From assembly GCA_039583875.1 (NCBI GenBank), contig CM077151.1, positions 109,882,609 through 109,946,608 on the forward strand: DNA of 64,000 nucleotides. The letters run 5' to 3'. Every line of letters begins with the position of its first letter. Within the stretch, counting starts at the first letter, position 1. The translations under genes and the position numbers were made by a program. Positions 48,001 through 58,700 of this stretch are shown in pieces. The notes under the pieces were generated by a model, which was given only the letters and a program-made list of their open reading frames with translations, was not told the origin of the DNA and made no database searches. The DNA is from Platanthera guangdongensis. Its lineage: Eukaryota > Streptophyta > Magnoliopsida > Asparagales > Orchidaceae.

Positions 48001-48373
48001 CCCTCAAATTTGACTTCCGCCTGACCTTTGCTTCTAAGGGTCACTACCTTAGATAGGCAATCAATACTGGCGCGCTGCTCTGCAAGCCAGTCAATCCAAA
48101 AATGACATCGAACTCAACCAATGGTAAAACCGCTGCTACCAAAATGAAGTCAACTCCGTCCAGCACCCAACAGATGCGCCCTTTGGCCCCGGTGGTCATG
48201 GATGACCCATTGGGCATGCGCACTTTCAGCTCCGCGTCCGCCGAGAAAGACTCAACTCCTATTCTTCGGATGAAGCCCTCCGCAAGAAAGGAGTGCGATG
48301 CTCCCGTATCGAACAATACCCTAGCGGGGTACCCGGAAACTAATACTAAGCCTACAATATAGACATCACACAT
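45023..48373 (-). pseudogene. pol: Pol of gypsy element F (PR-RT-RH-IN-chromodomain-like), nonsense-broken
   Basis: Protease FDTGASHSF (about 48290-48320); RT (47770 to about 47000; [23 protein letters not shown] at 47306-47317); RNase H (about 46880-46520; [25 protein letters not shown]); integrase zinc region (CQTCALVKAECQK, about 46140-46180); integrase core (MDFIHGLPRS; SDRDGQFTS; QTDGQTERKNRTMED, so the three acids are kept); GDWVYLKIKPFK; and a chromodomain-like end finishing at 45023. All parts share one frame with gag. Damage is by stop codons only (48044, about 47771, 46301, 45515, 45113). The FIDD motif and C-terminal domain fit Tekay/Del chromoviruses. Confidence 0.92.
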
Positions 48374-48379
48374 ACAAGT

Positions 48380-49627
48380 TTAAAAGTATGAAGCACAAAA
48401 TTTAAACTTAAATTTCCTCATACCTGTCACCACATTGGTTTGGAGGATCGCTTCCTGCTGTCCAAGGTTGTAGGCCCTTGGTTGCACCGGTTGGAACCGA
48501 GAAGCGCTTGACTCTGCCATCTTCCCTTTCTCTGCGGCACTAGGGCCGGAGCGCACAGTCTGCTCCTGCCTTGCCTCTTGCTCCGCTCCTCCTTGAGGAC
48601 AAACAGGAGCTATGTGCCCCACCTTACCGCAGTTGTAGCACGTCGGCGGTCCCCTAGAGTGAGAACCTCCTGGCATTCCACTTGCTCTTCTCACCGGATC
48701 TGGAAGTGTGAGGCTTTTCCTCCACCTACTCCCTTTAGACTTTCCCTGGGATTGGGGAGACTTCCCTTCCCCTTGCTTGGGAGTGAAACCCTTACGATGT
48801 TGGGTTCGCTCCAGATCACTCTCCAATATCATGTCAGCCTCAATTAGCTCATTAAAACCAGCTCTCTTCATGGAAATGAGGGGTTGCCTCAGATTCTCCC
48901 TCAGCCCCTGGTAGAAGAGGTTATCCCTCTCTACATTATCTGCCATCGTCGTTCCCGCGTAACGACCCAAACGGGTGAACTACTGTACATACTCGTCCAC
49001 CGTCTTGTCTCGCTGCATTAAGTGCAGAAACTGCCTCTGAAGGGCCAACCGTGTAGAAACGGGAATGTACCTCTTTAGAAAAGCATCCCCAAATTCCTCC
49101 ATCGACGGGGTGCGTCCAGGGAACTGGCAGCCGCTATGGCTCACCCACCACAACTTGGCTTCTCCTTCCAACATGAATGTCGCATACTTAGATTTCTTTT
49201 CTTCTGGCATCTCTGCCGCCCTCAAAAGCTCTTGAATTCAAACACACCAATCCTCCGCATCCGTTGGCGTACCAACTCCCTTGAACGACGGGGGATGGAA
49301 GCTCAAGAAGTACTTAATGTGTCGGTCTCCATGTCCGACAACCACCCTTTCCGCCAAAGGCTCCACTCGCCTGGCTTCTCCGCCTGGCACGATCGTCGCC
49401 ATGTCCGGTGTAGCAGGGGTTGCTACCTGAGCTGTCGCTGCAGCTTGGGCTGCCACTATCGCTTCTGCAAGCATGCGGCAGAAGTCGGCCGGGTTTACAC
49501 CCATGCCCAAAAGACCTGGAGCAGTGGAACTGCTCGCCGAAAGTTCTTCTCTTGCTCTCGACGTACCCGCCTCGTTGCTCGCACTCTTCAAGAAAACAAG
49601 AAACAAGGGATCAGTCTCTAATCTCAA
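48380..49627 (-). pseudogene. gag: Gag of gypsy element F, nonsense-broken
   Basis: Ala-rich N-terminus, then Gag core (FMLEGEAKLWWVSHSG; FGDAFLKRYIPVSTR; FYQGLRENLRQPL) and a zinc knuckle CYNCGKVGHIAPVC with all four ligands (about 48616-48660). Stops at 49238, about 48977 and 48380 interrupt a frame otherwise continuous with pol. The start is not certain; no ATG sits at the very beginning of the open stretch. Confidence 0.88.
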
Positions 49628-49708
49628 GACTTAAACATAAGAACACTCATGGCCCCGCGTTACGCTTATGTGGATAACTTCTCTACGCACTGACCTAGAA
49701 TCCAACCT

Positions 49709-49721
49709 CCCTCTGATACCA
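49709..49721 (-). other. Primer binding site of element F
   Basis: The complement of CCCTCTGATACCA is TGGTATCAGAGGG, three bases from the 5' LTR edge at 49725. tRNA-Met type. Confidence 0.9.
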
Positions 49722-49724
49722 AAT

Positions 49725-49859
49725 TGTAACACCTCCCCTGTAATGACCATATAATATGGGTCCGGCCGGGGCCCCACAACATACAGACGCCACAGCTTCA
49801 GTATTATAGAAAGATATAGCTACCCAAACTCAAAACTCACAATACAACACAGCGGAAAC
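49725..49859 (-). repeat. 5' LTR of element F, first segment (cut by G)
   Basis: 135 bp starting TGTAACACCTCCCC and matching 42023-42157; it ends in GAAAC, the left copy of the G target duplication. Continues at 62040. Confidence 0.92.
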
Positions 49860-51434
49860 TGAAAGGGGAAACTAGATCTGATATACTCTAGAGGGGGGTG
49901 AATAGAGTATATGGTGCTTTTTAAAACACAAAGAAAATCTTTTGCAAGGCTTTACAACAATTGTTGTAATGAATGTGAGCAGGGAAGCAGAAATAAAATA
50001 AACCACAAAACTAAGCTATGCACAAAAGAATCTAGTCCAGAAACAAAAGAAAAACATGCACAACCAGAAGACACAAGGAAATATAGTGGTTCCCTAACTT
50101 GGGTACATCCACTCTTCTACCACCCTAGGTAGGAATCCACTGCAGGATGAGTTGATCAGGTGTCCTGGGCACCAATGAGCTTTTGATAAGGTGCTCAAAA
50201 ACCAAAACAGATTTTTTGATCAGGTGTCTTGCCACCAATGAGCTTTTGACAAGGTGCTCAAAAACCAACTTCAAACTTTTGAAGGGAGTTTGAAAAACCC
50301 TTTACAGAATAGGGGTGAGAGAGTGATGGCAGTCTTCTCTTTCTCAAGCAACTGAGAAGACTATGTGGATTCAGTGATGTTGTCAAAGCTCCCCCTGAGT
50401 CCTTGAAGTCTTCAGGAAGATGAGCTTTGCTGAGGGTGATAGGCCTTCAAAGATAGATCTCCAGCAAAGGATGATTTCAGCAAGCTGAAATATTGAGTGT
50501 CTGGAGTCTTGAAGTGATGTTGGCCTTGAACACTTGAGAGCTGAAGAGATCTTAAGATTTGAAAGCTTGATCTCTTGATGAGTGTTCTTCTGAATTCTTG
50601 TTGACAGAAAAATTTTTCAGAGTCTCTGTATATTGAGAGATGTCCTGTTCTTGTCAATCTCTCTTAACTGTCATTGATTCAAAAAAAAACATACTCTCTT
50701 TTATTCTCTGAATCTCAATAAGAAAATTGCTCTGTCAAAGATAGCCGTTGGTCTGAATTAATTACAGCCTTAATTGCATAAAAAGTTCTGAAGGAAAGTC
50801 CACTGATATATTCCTTGAAAAATCCCTTGAAACTTGCTCCAGAATTAAATGAAAATGGCTGGCAGATCTTCTGACTTAAATGCAGAATAACTTCTATCTT
50901 GATTTGAATTTGAATTCTGAAGATCAACTGAAATCGTCGAACTGAGCTCTGCTATCGTCGAGCTGAGCTCAGCGAACTGGAAAAAGCAAGCAGCAAAGAA
51001 ATCGTCGATCTGAGCTCAAAGATCGTCGAACTGAGCTCAGAGATAAAGATCCAGTACAGAGTCAAAATCGTCGACCTGAGCTCAGCGATCGTCGAATGGA
51101 GTTCGACGATATTGAGAAGTTGAGCTCAGCGATCGTCGACCAGAGCTCGACGATATTGAGAGGCTTGAGCTCAGCGATCGTCGAATGGAGCTCGACGATC
51201 TGCCAAAGTTGAGCTAGACGATCGTCGACCGGAGTTCGACAAAACGTCGTGCTGAGCTCGACGATTTGGACTTAGTCTCCAGAAAAACTTGGGTCTTCAG
51301 AGCAGCTTTCAAACCTAGACTCCTGATCCCTTAGACTCAATTCTAATTGACCTATAATCTATACAGAAGGTCAAAACATAGAATCCTAGAGACATAGTGA
51401 TCCTGACCCAAATTAGTAATAGGGTGTTCCAACA
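49860..51434 (-). repeat. 3' LTR of element G (1575 bp)
   Basis: Runs TGAAAGGGGAAACTAG to GTGTTCCAACA on the plus strand (TGTTGGAACAC...CCCTTTCA on the coding strand). It includes the complement of the CTATTCACCCCCC block (about 49891-49911) and a GATCGTCGA/GAGCTC array at 50931-51267. Near-identical to 60466-62039. Confidence 0.96.
50931..51267. repeat. GATCGTCGA / GAGCTC palindrome array in the G 3' LTR
   Basis: About fifteen copies of (GA)TCGTCGA or TCGACGAT, each next to GAGCTC, themselves palindromic or forming the 14-bp palindrome TCGACGATCGTCGA in variants. Spacing about 15-30 bp. The same array is in the other LTR (61537-61870). Confidence 0.9.
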
Positions 51435-51449
51435 ATCTCCCCCTATTTG
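51435..51449 (-). other. Polypurine tract of element G
   Basis: The complement reads CAAATAGGGGGAGAT, directly before the 3' LTR and nearly the same as in element A. Confidence 0.9.
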
Positions 51450-51657
51450 GGTTAGGAAAACTATTTACAGACATTGAAAAACAAACAACATCAGACAGAA
51501 AAACATAAAACAACAACAACAAGACACAGAGCAGAACCATCACAGAGATATATTATATATGTGATATCCAGATAGCAGTTAGAAGAACCAAAAGTTGTCA
51601 CCTTACAGAGTTATTCCTTTTCTTTGCCTTTTACCATTTTAATTTCCCTGTTAGGAT

Positions 51658-54605
51658 TTAATGCTTGTTGTTTTGATCTGGTATCATCAGCTGCACCCAA
51701 ATAGATTTGCTTTGAAGCCTGGGAACCACTGCAGCTGGATGCAACTCCATGTACCTGTCTGCATCAAAAAACTTACTGGAAGCATATCTTTCTAACTCTT
51801 TTTGCCTCTGCTCTGACATGGTGGATATGTTGGAGGTGTCTAGCCCTTGTTCCTTTGCTTTCTTTATCTGATCTAAGGCAGCCAGTTCTTTCATCCTTGC
51901 AGTCCAAGCCATAGGATTTTTCTCAGGATCCTCAAATGGAACAGGTGGCTCATACCTGTTGGAAGTAGTTTCTTGAGGTGTCCTGGCAGTCACATTTTCT
52001 CTAAGCTTATAAGGGAATGGACCTGAAGATGTATCAGAAGAAACATGTCCACCCCTGGAATAAGGATGCTGCCTGGAGTGTCCTTTGGAGTAAACCTGAG
52101 TTTCTCTTTGGTTTCCCCTATATCCTCCCCTTCTAGAGTAGGACCCCTAGATTGGCTTTCCCTTTGATATGTTCTTGCATGAGGCTGGTAGGGAGCCTGG
52201 CTTCTAGCAGGGCCTGATCTTGCAGAGCTGCCACCTGCACCTGCATCAGGTGGAGGTGGTGGAGGAGGATGAGGGTGCTTGGACTGGGAAGAATCTTTAT
52301 CAAACTTCCTCTTCTTCTTCATTGCCTTTAACTGGTTCCTGGAGAATTGCATCCAATGCTCAGAGATTGGGCAATTGTGCAGAATATAATATGGAACATC
52401 ATTATCATCTCTGACTTTGGCAGGAGGAACTCTCTTCAAGGCCTTACTTCTTGCCTTTCTTTTCCTTGCAATTGTGGCAGATGAGTCATCAGAAGCAGTA
52501 GCATAATCCTCAGATTCAGAGCTTTGTTCATCATACAGTGCATCAAGCTTCTTCATCAAATCCTCTTTTAACTGGACAGCAGCTGATGGGGCAGAAGATA
52601 CAGAAACAGGAGGAGCAACAGGAGCAGCAGCAGATGTTACAACAATTACAGGAGCAGCAGCAGCTTCAGAGATAATAACTTCTACAGCAGTGGCAACTTC
52701 AGAGATAGCAACTTCAACAGCAGGCTCAACATCAACAGCCTCTGTCATCAGAAAATCCTGTGAGAAGGGCTCAACAGCAGCAATTGAAACAGTTTCTTCC
52801 TCAGAGTAGCAACAGCAATTCCAGAGGTAGACACAGCATTGTCTTCAGCAGCAGTCACTGACTGAATAAAATCAGAGAGGATTCTGGGGTCACAGCAGGA
52901 GAAGGGCACTAGAGCCCTGGTCAAGTCTTCTGACTGGGCAGCAAGAACCTCTGGGGGCTGGACAGTATAGACTTCTGGAAGGAAGCTGAAGTAAGCAGGG
53001 TCAAAGGTAGACAGCAAAGACCTTAGGTCTATTGCAAGTGCTGGAATGGCAGCAGCAGCAGACACAGAACCAGTGGCAGTAGCAGAAGCAGCAGCAGTAT
53101 CAGAAACACCAGCAGGAGGAGCAGCAGCAGCAACAGCAGCCTGGAAGCTGGCTTCATAGGGCATCTCCCCCTGCCTGGATGCAGAAACCTGTGCATCAAG
53201 GCACACTGCTGGGGGTGCTGCTATGGGGGTAAGGAAAGAGGACAGCCTGGCAGAGAGAGCTGCCACTGATTGTTGCAGAGGAGCTAAGGAGGCCTCCATG
53301 AGAAGGGAGAGCCTAGGAGCAAGGAGCTCATACAACAGATCAGCAAGGGCTGGGAGATCTACATGCTCAAGGGGAGCAGAGGTAGAGGGTACAGGGATGG
53401 CTGAGGGAGCTGGAGGAGGAGGGCTGAAGGGTGGAAGGGATGGCTCAGGAGAGGGTATGGTAGAGATGGAGGGTACAGGAATGGAAATGGAGGGAGTGAA
53501 GGTGGGTTGATCAATAAGTTGATGGAGAAGGTCTTGGAAAGTTGTTGAGGTGGTGGGGAAATCTGGAGGAGAGGAGGGGAATCATCCATGTAGGATTCAT
53601 CCAAGAGAGTGAAGGATGGAATGGATGTAGAGGAGGTGACATCTGGAGGTGGATAGGAGAAAAGGGGATGGAAGTGGTCTGCTGGAGGAGATGAAATTGT
53701 TGCTGGGGATGGAATTGAGGTTGGAGATGGGCTGGAAATGGTAATGGTGGAGGTTGCTGGAGAGGTGGATGGAGCTGGAGGAGGGGAAGCAGCAGCACTG
53801 GCAGCAGGCAGGTCTTCTGCAGGGGCAGAGACCTGGGGTGGAGTGACTCTAAGAGTCCTGGTGCCTGAAGGGCCAGAAGAGGAGGGCCTGCTGGGCTTGG
53901 AGATTTGCCTGTCCCATTTGCCAAAAAGGGCACAGGTGAGTCTCTTGGAGGCATTGATGTGCACTCCAGAGGAGACTAGCAGTGCAGGGCACTTAGTCTG
54001 GAGGAAGATTCCCAGAATTCTTCCAAAGTTGACAAAGGTCTTGTTGATCTTTTTCTTCAACAGATCAAAGAACACTTCTCCCCAGTTCAAGCTTTTTCTA
54101 TCTACCAGAGCTCCCATAAGGCAGAGCTGGAATCTGGAGATAGTATCATGAGCAGAATGCTTGGCCAAAAGGACCTTGCCTACAACATCAGCCATAAACC
54201 TGTATTCCACAGACAGGTTTCTCTTAAACAGTTTGCTAGGGTTCCCCTCAGGATGACCCATCCTGGCAAGAACATCAGCAAACTCTTCTCCAGAAAGGTC
54301 AGCAGAGTCTTCACCATTCCTGAAGCCAAATACCTCTGTGAGTACTGCTGAAGTCAGAGGTACCTGGGTGCCACCAATGGAGCCAACTAAGGTGTTGTTG
54401 TCCAGGTTGTGGGCAGTATATACCCATTCTTTAATTTCATCAGATGCTAGTTTGATTCTGGTGGACATCAAGGCAGTTAATTGCTGATCTTTGAATAAGT
54501 GAGAATATCTTGGAAGATTTGATCTGTGGTGTTGAAGGAATCGAAATCGATGTCAAAGCCGGCATCAAATTTCATTGCAGAGAGTACAGCAACTGAAACG
54601 GCCAT
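51658..54605 (-). pseudogene. Third ORF of element G, open but frameshifted
   Basis: ATG at 54605 starts a coding region of about 980 codons that ends with the stop at 51658. It must be read in successive frames: breaks near 54500, 53565, 52800 and 52140, each a one-base shift in the same direction. Between breaks it is free of stops. Regions: N-terminal acidic stretch; the core shared with A and C (about 54470-53920), including FMADVVGKVLLAK and NFGRILGIFL; a Pro/Ser-rich region (53900-53360); an Ala-rich region (53330-52560); a Lys/Arg-rich stretch with poly-Pro and Gly/Ser (52460-52150); and a charged C-terminus. No signal peptide or clear membrane helix. The two reading frames at 53511-53954 overlap; the frame continuous with the core is the likely one. 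Confidence 0.75.
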
Positions 54606-54713
54606 GGTACCTGCAAAAAATCAACAAACAAAACGACCAAGTGTAGAACTGTTTGGAGGGAAGAAAAGTTTGCAGAGAAATTGAAAGCGCAAGAGAGAAC
54701 GACGGCGAAAAAA

Positions 54714-54724
54714 GAGTTTTATAT
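54714..54724 (-). promoter_or_regulatory. TATA-like box upstream of ORF3 in element G
   Basis: The complement reads ATATAAAACTC, about 110 bp before the ORF3 ATG (54605) and just downstream of a GATCGTCGA array. Candidate internal promoter; inference from position. Confidence 0.45.
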
Positions 54725-54754
54725 TAGGGTTCGACGCAGAAAAGGAAAGAACGT

Positions 54755-55015
54755 TGAACTCAGTTCGACGATCGAGGCTCCTAAAGGAATCTGAAGAGAC
54801 TCCAAAATCGTCGATCTCCGTTCGACGATCTGGAAAGGCGTCGAGCTCCGACGATCGTTCAGTGAACAAAATCGTCGAGCGACGTTCGACGATCGTTGAC
54901 CAGAGGAGATAGTCCATACTATCAGAGGGGCGCTGAACTCAGTTCGACGATTCTGGAAATCGTCGAACTCCGTTTGACGATCTTTGGGGAAATCGTCGAG
55001 CGCAGTTCAGAGATC
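54755..55015. repeat. GATCGTCGA palindrome array between pol and ORF3 of element G
   Basis: About ten copies of TTCGACGAT/ATCGTCGA with GAGCTC or GAACTC partners, in the spacer after the pol stop (55093). Same motif as in the LTR of G. Nothing else is visible in this 490-bp spacer. Confidence 0.9.
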
Positions 55016-55092
55016 AGAGAATTTCTAGATACTAAGAAAAATCAGAAATTTTGCCTAGTCTTGGTCAATTTTAGCTTTCAAAATCTTGGGTT

Positions 55093-58000
55093 TTATTTGA
55101 GACTTCCTCCATCTAGCATGCCTAACTGATTTAGGAAGAAAGTATGTTTCTTTTCATCCAAAGGCTTGGTGAAAATATCTCCCCTTTGTAAATCAGTTGG
55201 GATATACTGCAATTCAATTTTATTCTTCTCAACATTATCCCTTAAGAAATGATGCCTAATTTCTATATGTTTTGTCCTACTATGGAGGACTGGATTTTGA
55301 GCTATGGAGATAGCACTTGTATTGTCACAAAATATTTTTGACTTCTCTAAGTTGTAACCATAGTCTAGGAGTTGATTTTGAATCCACAATATTTGTGAAC
55401 AACAACTGCCTGCAGCCATGTATTCAGCTTCAGCAGTTGAAGTTGACACAGATGTTTGTTTCTTGCAAAACCAGGAGACAAGTCTATCACCAAGGAACTG
55501 ACAAGTTCCACTGGTGCTTTTCCTGTCAATTCTGCATCCAGCATAATCAGCATCAGAGAATCCAGTTAACTCAAATGCTGAATCTTTTGGATACCAGAGT
55601 CCTAGATTTGGACAACTTTTAACATACCTGAGAATCCTCTTTACTAATGTGAGGTGTGACTCTCTAGGGCTAACTTGGAATCTAGCACATATACATGTAG
55701 CAAACATTATATCTGGTCTACTAGCTGTAAGGTACAGTAAAGAGCCAATCATTGCTCTATATGTTGTCTGATCAACAGGTTTCCCATGTTCATCAGCATC
55801 CAATACAGCATTGGTAGGCATGGGTGTTTTCATGCAAGATGCCTCAGACATGCCAAATTTCTTAACCAGCTCATTAGCATATTTGGTTTGAGAAATAAAG
55901 ATGCCCTCAGCATGTTGTTTGACTTGCAATCCTAGGAAGAAGGATAGCTCACCCATGCTACTCATCTCAAATTTAGAGTGCATTAGGTTGGAAAACCTTC
56001 TGCATAGTTTTGAGTCGGTAGAACCAAAAATGATATCGTCTACATAAATTTGTACTAGTAGGGTATGGGACTTATGGGTTCTAATGAAAAGAGTTTGGTC
56101 TACTCTACCCCTTATAAAATCATTTTTCAAGAGAAAGCATGCTAGGGTCTCATACCATGCTCTGGGAGCTTGCTTGAGACCATATAATGCTTTATTCAAT
56201 TTAAAAACAAAATCAGGATGAGTTGGAGAGATAAAACCTGGAGGTTGTCTGACATAGACTTCCTCTTTGATGTCTCCATTTAAGAAGGCACTCTTGACAT
56301 CCATTTGATAAACTTTGAAGCCTTTGTGAGCTGCATAAGCTAAGAAAATCCTGATGGCTTCTAATCTTGCAACAGGTGCAAAGGTCTGGTCGTAGTCAAT
56401 TCCTTCTTCTTGAGAATATCCTTGGGCAACTAGCCTTGCCTTGTTCCTTACTATTACTCCTTGATCATCCAGTTTGTTTCTGAATACCCATTTTGTTCCA
56501 ACAATGGAATGATCCTTAGGCTTTGGCACTAGTTCCCATACTTTGTTCCTCTCAAATTGATGCAGCTCCTCTTGCATGGCAATGATCCAGTGTGGATCTT
56601 GCTCTGCATCTTGAATGGACTGAGGTTCAATTTGAGAAAGGAAGCAGGTGTGCAACAGGTTTTGGTTGACCTGATTTCTGGTTTGCACACCAGCTGAGAG
56701 TTCTCCAATTATTTGGGTAATTGGATGGTCTCTGGATGTTACTAAGTCAACAGGGGTTGTTGATTGTTCATCAACCTGTGTTGTTGTTTCCTCTTGTGGT
56801 ACAACAACTGGCTCTTCAAGCTGAGCTTCAATATGTTGAGCATTGCTTTCATCTTCACTGCTTTCATCCTCTTGAGCAACCTGTAGCTTGTTCATATCTT
56901 CAACTAGAGAGTGTTCCTGCAAAGGTTCTATGGTAGAAGAAATCTTCTCCTTGAAAGACATGTTAGTTTCATCAAAAGAGACATGAACAGATTCCTCAAT
57001 TTTCAATGATGATTTATTATAAACCCTATATGCCTTGCTGATCATGGAGTATCCCAGAAACACTCCTTCATCAGCTTTGGCTTGAAATTTTGCTAGATGT
57101 TTCTTATCATTATTGTGAATATAACAAATGCAACCAAAAATTTTGAAATAGTCAACTTTAGGTTTCTTCCCTTTGAGTAATTCATAGGGAGTCTTTCCCT
57201 TCAGTTTATGTATCAGACTCCTGTTCAGCACATAGTTGGAGGTGTTTACTGCCTCTGCCCAAAAGGATAGAGGTAGATGAGCATCTGACAACAATGTGGT
57301 GGCAGATTCAATAAGGGTTCTATTTTTCCTTTCAGCTACCCCATTTTGTTGAGGAGTTCTAGGAGCTGAGAAAGTGTGCCTGATCCCTTCACTCTGACAG
57401 AACTCTTGCATAAGAAGAGAATCAAACTCTGTCCCATGATCACTTCTGATCAGGGCAATGTGAGTATTGAACTCAATCTTTACACATTTGAGAAACTCTG
57501 TCAGACACTTAAAGTTATCAGACTTCTTCCTTAGAAAGAACACCCAAGTGAATCTGGAGAAGTCATCTACAATCACTAAAGTGTAGGATTTCCCTCCTAG
57601 GCTTTGTACTGTGATGGGTCCAAATAGATCCATGTGTAACAGATACAATATCCTAGGTGAATCACTCTTATTAAGTGACTTAAAGCTGTTTTTAGTTTGC
57701 TTGCCTAATTGACAAGCCTTGCAAAGTCCTTCCTTCTTGTAGGGGCCAGAAGGTAGTCCTCTAACAAGGTTGTCCTTGGATAGCCTAGCAATAGTTCTAA
57801 GGTTTAGGTGTCCTAATCTCTTATGCCATAAAACATTTGGTCTATAAACTGAATTGAATAAGCAGATGTCTACAGTAGTTGAAAGAAAATCTACTAAGTA
57901 GATGTTACCTTTCCTTTTACCTGTTAACACAGTTGTGTTGTCCTCTGATTTGATTTTGCATGAAGTTTTGCTGAAGTTCACTTGGTAGCCTTCATCACAC

Positions 58001-58257
58001 AGCTGACTGATGCTGATTAGGTTGTGCTTCAGTCCTTCCACATATGCTACCTTCTTGAAGGTTACAGAACCAATCTGGACTGCTCCATATCCTTTAGTTT
58101 GTCCAAAGTTGGAATCACCAAAGATAACTTTGGGTCCAAGCTTGGCTTTAAAGGAATTGAGGTTGTCCTTGTTCCCTGTCATGTGCTTGGAGCACCCACT
58201 ATCCAAATACCATTGCTGGTTAGATGTTGGATAGGTCTTCATCTGCACATAAGGCAA
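55093..58257 (-). CDS. pol: Pol of element G (PR-IN-RT-RH), 1054 codons open
   Basis: The only long intact coding region here. Domains by residue: protease [13 protein letters not shown] (about 16-29); GAG-pre-integrase WHKRLGHLN...CKACQLGKQ (about 143-187); integrase core with [14 protein letters not shown] and AERKNRT, so D, D and E are all kept (about 208-320); RT (about 560-800) with YVDD at 56035-56046; RNase H with DADYAG, STAEAEY and CDNTSA (about 900-985); C-terminus FTKPLDEKK...LGMLDGG. These would cleave Gag-Pol, copy the RNA and insert the cDNA in the nucleus. The frame is open upstream of 58257 into the gag 3' region, so the listed start is only the first usable codon; translation is probably as a Gag-Pol fusion. 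Confidence 0.93.
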   Translation of the reverse strand: MPYVQMKTYPTSNQQWYLDSGCSKHMTGNKDNLNSFKAKLGPKVIFGDSNFGQTKGYGAVQIGSVTFKKVAYVEGLKHNLISISQLCDEGYQVNFSKTSCKIKSEDNTTVLTGKRKGNIYLVDFLSTTVDICLFNSVYRPNVLWHKRLGHLNLRTIARLSKDNLVRGLPSGPYKKEGLCKACQLGKQTKNSFKSLNKSDSPRILYLLHMDLFGPITVQSLGGKSYTLVIVDDFSRFTWVFFLRKKSDNFKCLTEFLKCVKIEFNTHIALIRSDHGTEFDSLLMQEFCQSEGIRHTFSAPRTPQQNGVAERKNRTLIESATTLLSDAHLPLSFWAEAVNTSNYVLNRSLIHKLKGKTPYELLKGKKPKVDYFKIFGCICYIHNNDKKHLAKFQAKADEGVFLGYSMISKAYRVYNKSSLKIEESVHVSFDETNMSFKEKISSTIEPLQEHSLVEDMNKLQVAQEDESSEDESNAQHIEAQLEEPVVVPQEETTTQVDEQSTTPVDLVTSRDHPITQIIGELSAGVQTRNQVNQNLLHTCFLSQIEPQSIQDAEQDPHWIIAMQEELHQFERNKVWELVPKPKDHSIVGTKWVFRNKLDDQGVIVRNKARLVAQGYSQEEGIDYDQTFAPVARLEAIRIFLAYAAHKGFKVYQMDVKSAFLNGDIKEEVYVRQPPGFISPTHPDFVFKLNKALYGLKQAPRAWYETLACFLLKNDFIRGRVDQTLFIRTHKSHTLLVQIYVDDIIFGSTDSKLCRRFSNLMHSKFEMSSMGELSFFLGLQVKQHAEGIFISQTKYANELVKKFGMSEASCMKTPMPTNAVLDADEHGKPVDQTTYRAMIGSLLYLTASRPDIMFATCICARFQVSPRESHLTLVKRILRYVKSCPNLGLWYPKDSAFELTGFSDADYAGCRIDRKSTSGTCQFLGDRLVSWFCKKQTSVSTSTAEAEYMAAGSCCSQILWIQNQLLDYGYNLEKSKIFCDNTSAISIAQNPVLHSRTKHIEIRHHFLRDNVEKNKIELQYIPTDLQRGDIFTKPLDEKKHTFFLNQLGMLDGGSLK

Positions 58258-58467
58258 TTCACTTGTTTTTGACCCAGTTTACCTTGGGCCTAGGTTGATA
58301 ACCTTTAAACTCAGAAATAAAAGATATCCCTGGCTGACTCTTATATCCTTCAGGATGATATCTCCTTGGAGGTAAAATCCATTCAGTATAAGGGTTAAAT
58401 GTTTGGGATGAAGAACCCTCAGGATTCAATTTTGACTTGCCCTTGAAAATTTTTCCACTGCTCTGAC

Positions 58468-58700
58468 CCTGTTCGACGATCTTGGAGCTGAGTTCGATGA
58501 TCTTGGGTCAGATCGTCGAGCTCCGTTCGACGGTCGACTATGGCTGAGGTCAGGTATATGGGATCGTCGAGCAGCGTTCGAACGATCTTGGCTGAGATCG
58601 TCGACCTGCGTTCGACGATATTTCCTGAGATCGTCGAGCTGCGTTCGGCGATCGTCGAGCTTCATTCGGCGATCGTCGATCTCCGTTCGACGATTTGTGC
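58468..58700. repeat. GATCGTCGA array inside the gag 3' end of element G
   Basis: Third location of the G-specific motif: about ten copies of ATCGTCGA/TTCGACGAT overlapping the end of gag. In the gag frame they encode a repeated A/D-R-R-S pattern. A and C show no such array in gag. Confidence 0.88.

Noticed and set aside
53738..54151. 137-codon Gly/Val/Glu-rich plus-strand ORF
   Set aside because: Antisense of the Pro/Ser-rich part of ORF3 in G.
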